Origin: Allosphingosinicella indica
GTDB lineage: Bacteria > Pseudomonadota > Alphaproteobacteria > Sphingomonadales > Sphingomonadaceae
Assembly: GCF_900177405.1 (NCBI RefSeq)
Contig: NZ_LT840185.1
Coordinates: 2,285,501 to 2,349,500 of the forward strand
Length of the DNA stretch: 64,000 bases
Direction of reading: 5' to 3'
The translations under genes and the position numbers were made by a program. The notes under the pieces were generated by a model. That model was given only the letters and a program-made list of their open reading frames with translations, did no database searches and was not told the origin of the DNA. Positions 28,619 through 37,441 of the stretch are shown one piece after another. Within the stretch, counting starts at the first letter, position 1; each line of letters opens with the position of its first letter.

Positions 28619-29584
28619 ATGGCCGCCACCCACTCCTCCCGCATGCTCATCCTGGGATCGGGGCCGGCGGGGCTGTCGGCAGCCATCTACGCCGCGCGCG
28701 CTGGGCTGGCTCCGATCGTCATCCAGGGGATCCAGCCGGGCGGGCAGCTCACCATCACCACCGACGTCGAGAATTACCCGGGCTTTGCGGACGTGATTCA
28801 GGGGCCGTGGCTGATGGAGCAGATGCAGAAGCAGGCCGAGCATGTCGGCGCGCAGATGATGTGGGACACGATCAGCGAGGTGGACTTCAGCCGCCGCCCG
28901 TTCCGCCTCGTCGGTGACGGCGGCACGGTCTATTCCGGAGACACGGTGGTGATCGCGACCGGCGCGCAGGCGCGCTGGCTCAACATCCCGACCGAGGAGC
29001 GGATGAAGGGCAAGGGCGTCAGCGCCTGCGCGACCTGCGACGGCTTCTTCTATCGCGGCAAGAAGGTCGTGGTGATCGGCGGCGGCAATACCGCGGTCGA
29101 GGAAGCGCTCTACATGACCAACCACAGTCATGACGTCACCTTGATCCACCGCCGCGACTCGCTCCGCGCCGAGAAGATCCTGCAAGAACGGCTGTTCAAG
29201 CACCCGAACATCAACGTGCTCTGGAACCGCGAGGTCGCCGAGTTCGTCGGCGGCGGCGATCCGGAGGGGCTGGTCGCGGTCGATCTGCGCGACACGCGGA
29301 CGGGCGCGATCGAGCGGATGGACACCGAAGGCGCGTTCGTCGCGATCGGCCATTCGCCGGCGACGGAATTGTTCAAGGGCCACCTCGCGCTCGACGCGGA
29401 CAATTATCTCAAGGTCGAGACCGGCAGCACGCGGACCAGCGTGCCGGGCGTGTTCGCGTGCGGCGACGTGATGGACAAGATCTACCGCCAGGCCGTCACC
29501 GCGGCGGGCACCGGCTGCATGGCCGCGCTCGATGCCGAGAAGTTCCTGGCCGAAGCCGAGTTCGCGGAAGCCGAGGCCGCCTGA
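28619..29584 (+). CDS. trxB: Thioredoxin reductase
   Basis: A 321-residue NADPH- and FAD-dependent reductase that keeps thioredoxin reduced. The FAD motif GSGPAGLSAAIYAARA opens the protein. The redox-active pair is C137-ATC-C140 in ACATCDGFFY, and the NADPH motif is VVIGGGNTAVEEALYMT. The C-terminal FAD motif VPGVFACGDVMD follows. Length and motif order are normal. It is divergent from hpd, with about 140 bases between, and ends 3 bases from the convergent exosortase-associated hydrolase gene. Confidence 0.97.
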   Translation: MAATHSSRMLILGSGPAGLSAAIYAARAGLAPIVIQGIQPGGQLTITTDVENYPGFADVIQGPWLMEQMQKQAEHVGAQMMWDTISEVDFSRRPFRLVGDGGTVYSGDTVVIATGAQARWLNIPTEERMKGKGVSACATCDGFFYRGKKVVVIGGGNTAVEEALYMTNHSHDVTLIHRRDSLRAEKILQERLFKHPNINVLWNREVAEFVGGGDPEGLVAVDLRDTRTGAIERMDTEGAFVAIGHSPATELFKGHLALDADNYLKVETGSTRTSVPGVFACGDVMDKIYRQAVTAAGTGCMAALDAEKFLAEAEFAEAEAA

Positions 29585-29587
29585 CGA

Positions 29588-30370
29588 TCAGCGCGGCGGC
29601 GGGAGCACGCGGAGCACCGCCGCGAGCAGGGCGTCCGCGTCGCCGGCGCGCGCGAAGGTGTGCGAGTCGCTCTCGATGAACTGCGGATCGCTGTAGACGC
29701 GGGCGAAACGCTTCGATCGCCATTGCTCGGCCGCGGCGATCGCGGTGCCGTCGCGCCGGGCGAGAATGAGGTGCACGGGCGTGCCGCTGCTCTTCAGCGC
29801 GATCGCGACCTGCCGCGCCAGCCGCGTGCGGGTGGCACGAGCCGCGCGGAGGACGCCGCCGACTAGCTTGCCGTAGGAAAGATCGCCGGTCAGCAACCGC
29901 TTCCAGCCCTCGCGGCTGGCGAGCTGAGTACGATAATGTTCGCGCACCGCAGCGGGGGGCGGGGCGCCGGGATCGGCCTCGACCAGCCAGGGATTGACGA
30001 GGATCAGCCGCTCGAACGGCTTAGCGTCGAGCGCGAGCGCCGTCGCACCGTCGCACAGGCCGAAACCGGCGATCGCCCGCAACTGCGGTTGTTCTGCTCG
30101 AAATGCAGCGAGCGCGGCGGCGATGTCCGGACCGCTGCCGCGAAAGCCGGGATCGTCGCCGCTGCTGTCGCCGACCCCGCGGCGATCAAAGCGGAACATA
30201 GGATAACCGCGCTCCGACAAAGTCTTGGCGAGCCGTTCGTATATCCGGTGCGAACCCGTGCGCGTCTGGCTTCCTCCGGTCACCATCAACACACCAACCG
30301 CGCCGTCGGCTGGGTCGAGGCTGGCGCCGAGCGTCTCGCCGGAGCAGGTGAAGGTGGTCAGGCGGCGCAT
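29588..30370 (-). CDS. Exosortase A system-associated hydrolase 1 (alpha/beta hydrolase, Cys nucleophile)
   Basis: There are 260 residues from ATG 30370 (MRRLTTFTCSGETLGASLDP); ATG 30382 is the alternative. An alpha/beta-hydrolase fold is indicated by GVLMVTGGSQTRTGSHR, FDRRGVGDSSGDD, the elbow GFGLCDGATALAL with Cys where most hydrolases have Ser, LILARRDGTA and a late His (SDSHTFA). The GLCDGA elbow is characteristic of the hydrolase found beside exosortase A. It overlaps the upstream hydrolase 2 gene by 13 nt, so they are translationally coupled. Its role is unknown. It may release acyl groups from the adjacent carrier protein, an inference from context. Confidence 0.85.
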   Translation of the reverse strand: MRRLTTFTCSGETLGASLDPADGAVGVLMVTGGSQTRTGSHRIYERLAKTLSERGYPMFRFDRRGVGDSSGDDPGFRGSGPDIAAALAAFRAEQPQLRAIAGFGLCDGATALALDAKPFERLILVNPWLVEADPGAPPPAAVREHYRTQLASREGWKRLLTGDLSYGKLVGGVLRAARATRTRLARQVAIALKSSGTPVHLILARRDGTAIAAAEQWRSKRFARVYSDPQFIESDSHTFARAGDADALLAAVLRVLPPPR

Positions 30371-30990
30371 CGGGCGGCCCATGACGCGATATCTTCGACG
30401 AGTAGGTAGGCGAGCTGCGTGGACTGCCCCGGCTCCGAGCGGCGCCAGAGTGCGGGTCCGTCGACGCGGCGATCCGCCGGGTGGGCATCGCTCACCAGCC
30501 GCACCGTCCGCGCTTCACCGGAGGCGGGCTTTGCTTCGGTCAGCGCCGCGAGCAGATCCGGCGCGATCGGAAAGCCGGCATTCTCCGCGCCGCCGGCAAG
30601 CGCCGCCCGGTGCATGTCGCGAGCGAGCGAGCCGCCGACGACGGGCGAGAAGCGCCAGGCCGGCTTCGAAGCGGGATCATCCAGCAGGCAGCCGCCGCGC
30701 AGCGATGCGGTCGCGATCGTCGCGCTTTCCAGCGAGGCGACGGCATGACGCCACTCGCTCCATCCGACACCCGACAAGTCACGCTCGCTCTCGCCCGTAC
30801 CTGGCAGATCGACCAGCAGCGAGCGATAGCCATGCGTGGCGAGCCCGCGCATCACCGCGACGGTCAACGCGCGCGTGCGGTTCATCTCCTCGAACAACGC
30901 GGGGACGAAGAGAATGGCAGGCGCCTCTGCCTCGCCGATTTCGGTCAGCCAGTCGCCGGCGTCGCTGCGGCGATAGGCGAGAATGGTCAC
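30358..30990 (-). CDS. Exosortase A system-associated hydrolase 2
   Basis: A 210-residue alpha/beta-hydrolase-like protein. FVPALFEEMNRTRALTV, LLVDLPGTGESERDLSG and a WSEWRHAVASLE segment match the second hydrolase of XrtA clusters. The expected GxSxG elbow is not clear: the equivalent region reads IATASLRGGCLLDD, so catalytic competence is doubtful. It starts in a 4-nt overlap with the acyl carrier protein stop and runs into hydrolase 1. It probably works with those two. Confidence 0.8.
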   Translation of the reverse strand: MTILAYRRSDAGDWLTEIGEAEAPAILFVPALFEEMNRTRALTVAVMRGLATHGYRSLLVDLPGTGESERDLSGVGWSEWRHAVASLESATIATASLRGGCLLDDPASKPAWRFSPVVGGSLARDMHRAALAGGAENAGFPIAPDLLAALTEAKPASGEARTVRLVSDAHPADRRVDGPALWRRSEPGQSTQLAYLLVEDIASWAARCAA

Positions 30991-31259
30991 CGGAGCGTCT
31001 TGGCCCGCGCGAAGGTCAGCAGCGCGCCGTAGGTTTCGAGCATGTCGGCATCGACCTCATGGTCCTCGATGAGGATGCCGAGCCGTTCCTCAAGCTCGGT
31101 GAGAAGGCCCGCGACGGCCATCGAGTCAAACTCGGGAAGCGCGCCGAACAGGGGGGTTGCCTCGGTGAAGCCCGCGACCCGCTCCGCCGGGAGACCCAGC
31201 ACATCGACGAGCACCGCGCGCAGTGCGTGATCGACATCGCCCTCATCGGTAAGCGCCAC
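30987..31259 (-). CDS. Acyl carrier protein of the exosortase cluster
   Basis: A 90-residue carrier protein. The 4'-phosphopantetheine attachment site is Ser46 in PEFDSMAVAGLL (DSM instead of the commoner DSL). Four amphipathic helices are evident, including LLTELEERLGILIEDHEVD, which matches helix II-III of acyl carrier proteins. It overlaps hydrolase 2 by 4 nt and follows the acyltransferase-like gene by about 32 nt. Paired with the AMP-dependent ligase across the divergent promoter, it could carry an activated acyl or amino-acyl group for the exopolysaccharide. Confidence 0.9.
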   Translation of the reverse strand: MALTDEGDVDHALRAVLVDVLGLPAERVAGFTEATPLFGALPEFDSMAVAGLLTELEERLGILIEDHEVDADMLETYGALLTFARAKTLR

Positions 31260-31291
31260 GGATGATCCCCCTTAGAGCCTTCGGCGCGCGC

Positions 31292-32290
31292 CTAGCGCCT
31301 CGCGGCGCGGCGGACAAGCGCGGAGACGGCGGCGCGCGCCGCCCCGGCGAGCCCGCGAAGCGTACGCGGATTATAGGCGTCGATCCGCAGCAAGGGGACG
31401 GCGCGGTCCATCCAGTCGCGCTTGTAGGGATCGTCGCCGGTGCCGAAATCGATGTGCGTCACCGCGTCCTCGTCGATCGCGGCGCGGAACATCGCGTGGC
31501 TGAGGATGGTGCCGGGGGAGAGCGCCTTGGCGTCTTCGGCATAAGCGAGCTTGTGGATGGTGGCGCGGCCGTTCTCCACCAGCCAGAGCTGCGCCGCGAC
31601 CGGGCGGCCGTCCTGCCGCGCGATGCCGAGGCGCAGCGTTCCCGCGGCGCCTTCCTGCTCGGCGAGCGCGCGCAGCATGGCGGGGGCGCCTTCGTCGCCC
31701 TTCCAGCTCTGCGCGTAGACCTGGTCGTACGCGGCCCAGCCCTCGAGTTCGAATGCGCGATGGATGACGATGTCGAGCGCGGCCGCCTTGGCCTTCCGCT
31801 TGAAGGTGCTGCGCAATTGGCCTGGCCGCCGCGACCAATAGGCGTCGAACCCGTCGCGCGTATCGACCTCCCAGCGGACCGTCGCGGCCCATTCCCTCAC
31901 GATCCACCCAGACTCACGTAGCGCGGAGGGCAGCAGGCTATTCGGGGGAACGGGCGACAAGCTCAGCATATCAAGCTGATCCTTGAGCGCCTTTACTATG
32001 GAAGACAGGGGCTTAAGCGATCGTTTTCCAATGGCATCGAATGCCAGTGTGTACCAATTGGCGTGCGGTTGGCCTTGTCGGCCATGGATGAGCAGCGGCA
32101 ACCATGTCGCGCCGTCGGCGTCGCGAGCGCGCGCTACCAGCGTATCGCCGGAGACGCCGCCGAGCGCGGCGATCAGGCGGTGCCATTCGAGCCGGTCGAA
32201 CAAGGACGGCTGGCGCGCACGATCGAGCGCGCCGTCCGCATCGCGGGCGACGTCATCCCAGTCACGCAGGAGTTTCACATCGATCGTCAT
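31292..32290 (-). CDS. GNAT/FemAB-like acyltransferase of the exosortase cluster
   Basis: A 332-residue protein from ATG 32290 (MTIDVKLLRDWDDV). LSLSPVPPNSLLPSAL, the basic QLRSTFKRKAKAAALD, GTLRLGIARQDGRPVAAQLWLV and HIDFGTGDDPYKRDWMD match the Acetyltransf_6/BioF2-like fold, whose members transfer acyl or amino-acyl groups. Longer starts exist upstream but lack support. It heads the minus-strand arm, directly followed by the acyl carrier protein, a likely acyl donor. The substrate is unknown. Confidence 0.82.
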   Translation of the reverse strand: MTIDVKLLRDWDDVARDADGALDRARQPSLFDRLEWHRLIAALGGVSGDTLVARARDADGATWLPLLIHGRQGQPHANWYTLAFDAIGKRSLKPLSSIVKALKDQLDMLSLSPVPPNSLLPSALRESGWIVREWAATVRWEVDTRDGFDAYWSRRPGQLRSTFKRKAKAAALDIVIHRAFELEGWAAYDQVYAQSWKGDEGAPAMLRALAEQEGAAGTLRLGIARQDGRPVAAQLWLVENGRATIHKLAYAEDAKALSPGTILSHAMFRAAIDEDAVTHIDFGTGDDPYKRDWMDRAVPLLRIDAYNPRTLRGLAGAARAAVSALVRRAARR

Positions 32291-32340
32291 CGCGCTATCC
32301 CGCAGCCTCCTTAGCCGCATGGCTGTTAACAGGAGCCTAG

Positions 32341-33843
32341 GTGCGCGAACCCGATCCCGAACCGAGGCCGCTCGACCATCTCGCAGGACTTGGCGAGGCT
32401 CGGGCACCGGCGCTGATCACGCGCGAGGGCGTGCTCGACTATGCCGGGCTGGAGGCGGCGGTCGGCGCGCTGGCGGCGGGGCTGCTGGCGGCGGGCGCCG
32501 CGCCGGGCGACCGGGTTGCGAGCTGGCTTCCCAAGACACGGACGACGAGCCTGCTTCCGCTGGCCGCGGCGCGCGCGGGACTCGTCCATGTGCCGATCAA
32601 TCCGGTGCTGAAGCGCGCGCAGGTGGCGCACATCTTGGCCGACAGCGGCGCGCGGCTGCTGATCACGGGCGCCGCGCGCCTGGCGACACTGGAGGCGGAT
32701 GATCTGCCGGAAGGCTGCTCCGCGATCGTCGAGGAGGCGCCGCTCTACGATCATACGCCGCTCGGGCCGTCGGACCGTGATCCCGGTGATCTTGCCGCGC
32801 TGCTCTACACCTCGGGTTCGACCGGGCGCCCCAAAGGCGTGATGCTGAGCCATGCGAATATGTGGCTCGGCGCGATCAGCGTCGCGCATTATCTGCGGCT
32901 GACCCCCGAGGACCGCGTGCTTGGCGTCCTGCCGCTGAGCTTCGACTATGGCCAGAACCAGTTGCTTTCGACCTGGGCGGCGGGCGGCTGCGTCATTCCG
33001 CTAGATTATCTCTCCGCGCGCGACGTGATCCGCGCCGTCGAGCGTCAAGACGTCACCACGCTCGCCGGGGTGCCCCCGCTCTGGGTGCAGCTTGTCGAGG
33101 CGGCGTGGCCACCGGCCGCGGCGCTAAAGCTTCGCCGCCTCACCAACAGCGGCGGACGGCTGCCGGTGTCGATCATCCGGCGCATGCGTGAATTGTTCGC
33201 CGCGGCGGAGGTCTATCCGATGTACGGGCTGACCGAGGCGTTTCGTTCGACCTATCTCGATCCGTCGCTGGTCGACGCGCACCCGGATTCGATCGGCACC
33301 GCCATCCCCTTCTCCGAAGTTCTGGTCGCCCGCCCCGACGGCACGATTGCCGAGGATGGCGAGACCGGCGAGCTCGTCCATGCCGGGCCGCTGGTGGCGC
33401 AAGGCTATTGGAACGATGCGGCGCGTACCGCCGAGCGGTTCAAGCCCGCACCGGCGGCTTCGCTTTATGGCGGAACTGCCGTCTGGTCGGGCGACGATGT
33501 GCGCCGCGATGCCGACGGACTGCTTTATTTCGTGTCGCGCGCCGACGCGATGATCAAGACCAGCGGCAATCGCGTCAGCCCGACCGAAGTCGAGGAAGCG
33601 GCGATCGCCAGCGGCCTTGCCGCCGAAGCGGTTGCGCTCGGCGTCGCCGACGACCGGCTGGGCGAGGCGATTGCGCTGGTCGTGCGGGGGAAAGCGGAAG
33701 ACGATGTCGGTCTTCGTGCCTATCTGAAGCGCGAGTTACCCAATTTTATGCAGCCGCAGCATATCCTCTGGCGGAGCGAGCTGCCGCGCAATCCGAACGG
33801 CAAGCTCGACCGCGAGGCGATCAGGGGCGAATTGCTGTCATGA
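32341..33843 (+). CDS. AMP-dependent acyl-CoA ligase, exosortase A system-associated
   Basis: A 500-residue adenylating enzyme with GTG start at 32341 and AGGAG (32330-32334) 6 nt upstream. P-loop LLYTSGSTGRPKGVMLS, VYPMYGLTEAFRSTYL, YFVSRADAMIKTSGNRVSP and C-terminal NPNGKLDREAI are classic ANL-family motifs. It activates a carboxylate as adenylate for transfer to CoA or a carrier thiol. It starts the plus arm 50 bases from the divergent acyltransferase, and its stop overlaps the decarboxylase start by 4 nt. A carrier-loading role with the divergent ACP is inferred. Confidence 0.93.
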   Translation: MREPDPEPRPLDHLAGLGEARAPALITREGVLDYAGLEAAVGALAAGLLAAGAAPGDRVASWLPKTRTTSLLPLAAARAGLVHVPINPVLKRAQVAHILADSGARLLITGAARLATLEADDLPEGCSAIVEEAPLYDHTPLGPSDRDPGDLAALLYTSGSTGRPKGVMLSHANMWLGAISVAHYLRLTPEDRVLGVLPLSFDYGQNQLLSTWAAGGCVIPLDYLSARDVIRAVERQDVTTLAGVPPLWVQLVEAAWPPAAALKLRRLTNSGGRLPVSIIRRMRELFAAAEVYPMYGLTEAFRSTYLDPSLVDAHPDSIGTAIPFSEVLVARPDGTIAEDGETGELVHAGPLVAQGYWNDAARTAERFKPAPAASLYGGTAVWSGDDVRRDADGLLYFVSRADAMIKTSGNRVSPTEVEEAAIASGLAAEAVALGVADDRLGEAIALVVRGKAEDDVGLRAYLKRELPNFMQPQHILWRSELPRNPNGKLDREAIRGELLS

Positions 33844-35075
33844 GCAAAATGATGGGCGCGATCCCGGCCGATTTCGCTGGCCCCGAATTGCGCATCGGCG
33901 GACGCACGCCGGCCGATCTGGTCGCCGAGGCAGGCGATACGCCGCTGTTCGTCTATGATGTCGCGATCTGCGACGCGCGGATCGCGCGACTCCGCGCGGC
34001 ACTGCCGGACGGCGTGGATATACATTATGCCATGAAGGCAAATCCCTACAGGCCGTTGCTTGAGCACATGGTGAGCAAGGTCGACGGCATCGACATCGCG
34101 TCGGAAGGCGAGCTGGCGATGGCATTGGCAGCCGGCGCTGATCCCGCCGAGATCAGCTTCGCCGGTCCGGGCAAGCGGGCAGACGCAATGGAGAAGGCGG
34201 TCGCCGCCGGTGTGACACTCAACTGTGAATCCGAAGGGGAGGCGGAGCGCGCGCTGGCAATCGGCGCGCGGCTGGGCAAGCGGCCGCGGCTCGCCGTGCG
34301 GGTCAACCCTGATTTCGAGATCAAGGGATCGGGCATGCGGATGGGGGGCGGCGCCAAGCCGTTCGGCGTCGATGCCCAACGCGTCCCGGCGCTCGTCCGC
34401 ACGATCCTCGATGGCGGCGCGGACTGGCGCGGCTTTCATATCTTCGCCGGGAGCCAGGCGCTCGACGCCGCAGCGCTGATCGAGGCGCAGGTGGCGACGG
34501 TCGCGCTGGCCGGCGAATTGGCGGACGCAGCCGGAGCGCCGCCGCCGCTCATCAATCTCGGCGGCGGCTTCGGCATCCCGCATTTTGGCGGCGAACAGCC
34601 GCTCGATGTCGAGGCGATCGGTGCTGAGCTGGCGAAAACCTTGAGCAACCGCGCGCAAATCCTTGCCGACACGCGCTTCGCCATCGAACTCGGCCGCTGG
34701 CTCGTTGGCGAGTGTGGCGTGTATCTGACGCGGATCGTCGATCGCAAGATCAGCCACGGCAAGACCTTCCTCATCGTCGATGGCGGACTGCATCACCAGC
34801 TCGCCGCATCGGGGAACTTCGGCCAGCTCGTCCGCCGCAACTATCCGGTCGCGATCGCCGATCGCTTCGGCGACGCGCCCGAAGAGGAGGTCAGCATCGT
34901 CGGCTGCCTCTGCACGCCGCTCGACCGGTTGGCCGATGACGTCATGCTGCCACGCGCCGAAGTCGGCGATCTCGTCGCCATCTTTCTGGCGGGTGCTTAT
35001 GGGCTTTCGGCGAGCCCGCAGGCCTTTCTCGCGCAGCGGCCGGCACGCGAAATGATCGTCGGAAACGGCGGTTAA
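33840..35075 (+). CDS. PLP-dependent decarboxylase, exosortase A system-associated
   Basis: A 411-residue fold III decarboxylase of the diaminopimelate/ornithine decarboxylase type. The PLP lysine is K66 in HYAMKANPYRP. GFHIFAGSQ, INLGGGFGIPH, ELGRWLVGECG, VGCLCTPLDR and FLAGAYGLSASP are family motifs. It would make an amine from an amino acid, or an amino-acid derivative. The start codon overlaps the ligase stop (ATGA). Ligase, decarboxylase and carrier together suggest synthesis of a small amine- or acyl-bearing decoration. Confidence 0.93.
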   Translation: MSKMMGAIPADFAGPELRIGGRTPADLVAEAGDTPLFVYDVAICDARIARLRAALPDGVDIHYAMKANPYRPLLEHMVSKVDGIDIASEGELAMALAAGADPAEISFAGPGKRADAMEKAVAAGVTLNCESEGEAERALAIGARLGKRPRLAVRVNPDFEIKGSGMRMGGGAKPFGVDAQRVPALVRTILDGGADWRGFHIFAGSQALDAAALIEAQVATVALAGELADAAGAPPPLINLGGGFGIPHFGGEQPLDVEAIGAELAKTLSNRAQILADTRFAIELGRWLVGECGVYLTRIVDRKISHGKTFLIVDGGLHHQLAASGNFGQLVRRNYPVAIADRFGDAPEEEVSIVGCLCTPLDRLADDVMLPRAEVGDLVAIFLAGAYGLSASPQAFLAQRPAREMIVGNGG

Positions 35076-35215
35076 CTGCCGCGTATCGCGCCGTCCCTAA
35101 CCGGGACGCGGCCAGATGCCCCCTTTCGCCTAACGCTAATTTTACCTCTTGGCGTCATCACGGCTCCCAAATCGCGTCGGCTGTCTTCCCGGCGCGCAGT
35201 GGAAAGGGACACGAG

Positions 35216-35866
35216 ATGCGCACGTCTGCGAGCAACAAGCTGATCCTCGCCCTAGTGGGATCGGCGCTGGCCTTGAGCGGGTGCGCCTCGAACGAGAGCG
35301 CGGGCCGGGTGCTGCCCGCCGCGACCTTCGCCAGTACCGACGAGGGCGCGGCCGAGGACAAGTATATCATCGGCGCGCTCGACGAGCTGACCATCTTCGT
35401 GTGGCGCAACCCGGAATTGGGCGCGAAGGTCCAGGTCCGCCCCGACGGCCGCATCACCACGCCGCTGATTTCCGACATGCCGGCGGTGGGCAAGACCACG
35501 TCGCAGCTTTCCGAGGACATCAAGGGCGTCCTCACCAAATATATCGAGGACCCGCGCGTCTCGGTCATGGTGGACAAGTTCCAGGGCACCTTCTCGCAGC
35601 AGATCCGCGTGGTCGGCGCGACCGAAAAGCCCGCTTCGCTGCCGTATCGCGCCAACATGACCCTGCTCGACGCGATGATTGAGGTCGGCGGGCTCAGCGA
35701 ATTAGCGGCCGGCGACAAGGCGCGGCTCATCCGCCAGGACCGCGCGACCGGCAAGCAGACCGAATATGATCTGAAGGTCGCGCGCCTCCTCAAGCGCGGC
35801 GACACCAGCGCCAACGTCCGGCTCGAGCCAGGCGACGTCATCATCATCCCCGAAAGCATGTTCTGA
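35216..35866 (+). CDS. Exopolysaccharide export lipoprotein (Wza-like, XrtA system)
   Basis: A 216-residue outer-membrane polysaccharide export protein. A lipoprotein signal peptide ends at LALSGC (lipobox Cys23). YIIGALDELTIFVWRNPEL opens the polysaccharide export domain, and the SLBB-type soluble-ligand part contains IRVVGATEKPASLPYRANMTLLDAM. A 140-nt gap before it, following the decarboxylase, could hold a second promoter. It is shorter than E. coli Wza, as usual for exosortase clusters. Confidence 0.93.
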   Translation: MRTSASNKLILALVGSALALSGCASNESAGRVLPAATFASTDEGAAEDKYIIGALDELTIFVWRNPELGAKVQVRPDGRITTPLISDMPAVGKTTSQLSEDIKGVLTKYIEDPRVSVMVDKFQGTFSQQIRVVGATEKPASLPYRANMTLLDAMIEVGGLSELAAGDKARLIRQDRATGKQTEYDLKVARLLKRGDTSANVRLEPGDVIIIPESMF

Positions 35867-35891
35867 CCGGCCGGAAAGGGTCCTGACACCG

Positions 35892-37433
35892 ATGGACGGT
35901 CTCTACGAACAGTTCCGCATCGCGCTGCACCAGGTGTGGCGCCGCCGCTGGCTGGCGGTGGGCGTCGCCTGGGGCATCGCCGTGCTCGGCTGGCTGGTGC
36001 TCGCGCTCATTCCTTCGGGCTATGAGTCGAAGGCGCGCGTATTGCTGCAGTCGCCCAACCTGCTGTCGAACACGATCGGCATCAATCCGGCCGACCGGCA
36101 GGGCGATTTGTTCCGCATCAAACAGACGCTGACCTCCTCGGCCAATCTCGAGAAGATCGTCCGCCGCACCGATCTCAACACGCTGGTGGCGAGCGAACGC
36201 GATCTCGCGGCGCAGGTGTCGGCGCTGCGCGAATCGATCAAGATCACCGCACAGATCGACAATCCCAACCTCTTCGAGATCAGCGCCACGTCCGGCGTGT
36301 CCGGCTTCTCCAACGCGCAGAATGCGCGCACCGCACAGGGCGTCGCGCAGGGGCTGCTCGACCTGCTGGTCGAAGGCGAGCTGGCGGGCGACCGCCGCAC
36401 CACCAGCCAGGCGATCGGCCTGCTCGATACCGAGCTCAAGCGGCTCGAAGGCCAGCTCCAGCAGGCCGATGCCGCGCGCGTCGCCTTCGAACAGAAGTTC
36501 ATGGGCGCGCTCCCGGGCGACGGTTCGATCGCCAGCCGCATGTCGGCGGCGCGGAGCGAACTGTCGATGATCGATCAGCAGCTCATCGTCGCGCAAAGCT
36601 CGCTCGCGGCGCTGCGCTCGCAACTGTCGTCCACGCCGAGCAGCATCTCGACCGCCGCTTATGGTGCCGCGGGTGTCGCGTCCGGGCAGATCGCGCAGCT
36701 CGAAATGCAGCTCAGCCAGATGCAGGGCCGCGGCTGGACCGACGCGCATCCCGACATCATCTCGATGAAGCAGGAGATTGCGCGGCTCCGTCCGCAGGCC
36801 GCCAATGAGCGTTCAGGCGGCGGCGCTTTCTCGACGCCGAACCCCGCCTATGGCTCGCTCCGCGCGATGGCGGCGGAGAAGGAAGCGCAGGTCGCGGCGG
36901 CGCAGGCGCGCAAGAACCAGCTCCAGGCGGGGCTCAGCGAGCTCGACGCACAGCAGACCGGTGAGCCCGGCGTGGTGTCCGAACAGGCGCGGCGCAACCG
37001 CGACTATGACGTGCTGAAGCGCCAATATGACAAATTGCTGGAAGATCGCGAACAGCTCCGGCTGCGTAGCGACGTGCAAACCAAGACCGACGCGATGCAG
37101 TTCCGGATCATCGATCCGGCGAGCGCGCCGACGGTGCCTGCGACGCCCAACCGGCCGCTGCTGCTTTCGGCGATCCTGCTGATCGCGCTCGTCGCCGGCG
37201 CGGGCGCTGCCTTCATCGCCGGCCAGGTGCAGACGACATTCCCGAGCCAGGCACGCCTCGCCACCGCGACCGGCCTGCCGGTGATCGGATCGATCAGCGA
37301 GCTCGTCTCCGCGGCGGACCGCGCGCTCCGGCGCCAGCGGCTCAAGTGGCTGGCGGGGGCAGGGGGTGCGCTCGCCGGCGCCTATGCGGTGCTGATGCTG
37401 GTCGAATTCTGGCAGCGCAGCACGGTGGCGTGA
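35892..37433 (+). CDS. Polysaccharide chain-length determinant (Wzz/GNVR, XrtA system)
   Basis: A 513-residue inner-membrane protein. A membrane helix (about 18-40) is followed by a Wzz domain (SGYESKARVLLQSPNLL), a long coiled-coil periplasmic part (about 170-400, with ALRSQLSS and LDAQQTGEPGVVSEQARRNRDYDVLKRQYDKLL), the PxxP region PASAPTVPATPNRP and a second helix. It controls chain length with the downstream tyrosine kinase, together equivalent to Wzc. It begins 25 nt after the export gene. Confidence 0.94.
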   Translation: MDGLYEQFRIALHQVWRRRWLAVGVAWGIAVLGWLVLALIPSGYESKARVLLQSPNLLSNTIGINPADRQGDLFRIKQTLTSSANLEKIVRRTDLNTLVASERDLAAQVSALRESIKITAQIDNPNLFEISATSGVSGFSNAQNARTAQGVAQGLLDLLVEGELAGDRRTTSQAIGLLDTELKRLEGQLQQADAARVAFEQKFMGALPGDGSIASRMSAARSELSMIDQQLIVAQSSLAALRSQLSSTPSSISTAAYGAAGVASGQIAQLEMQLSQMQGRGWTDAHPDIISMKQEIARLRPQAANERSGGGAFSTPNPAYGSLRAMAAEKEAQVAAAQARKNQLQAGLSELDAQQTGEPGVVSEQARRNRDYDVLKRQYDKLLEDREQLRLRSDVQTKTDAMQFRIIDPASAPTVPATPNRPLLLSAILLIALVAGAGAAFIAGQVQTTFPSQARLATATGLPVIGSISELVSAADRALRRQRLKWLAGAGGALAGAYAVLMLVEFWQRSTVA

Positions 37434-37441
37434 GGGACGAT

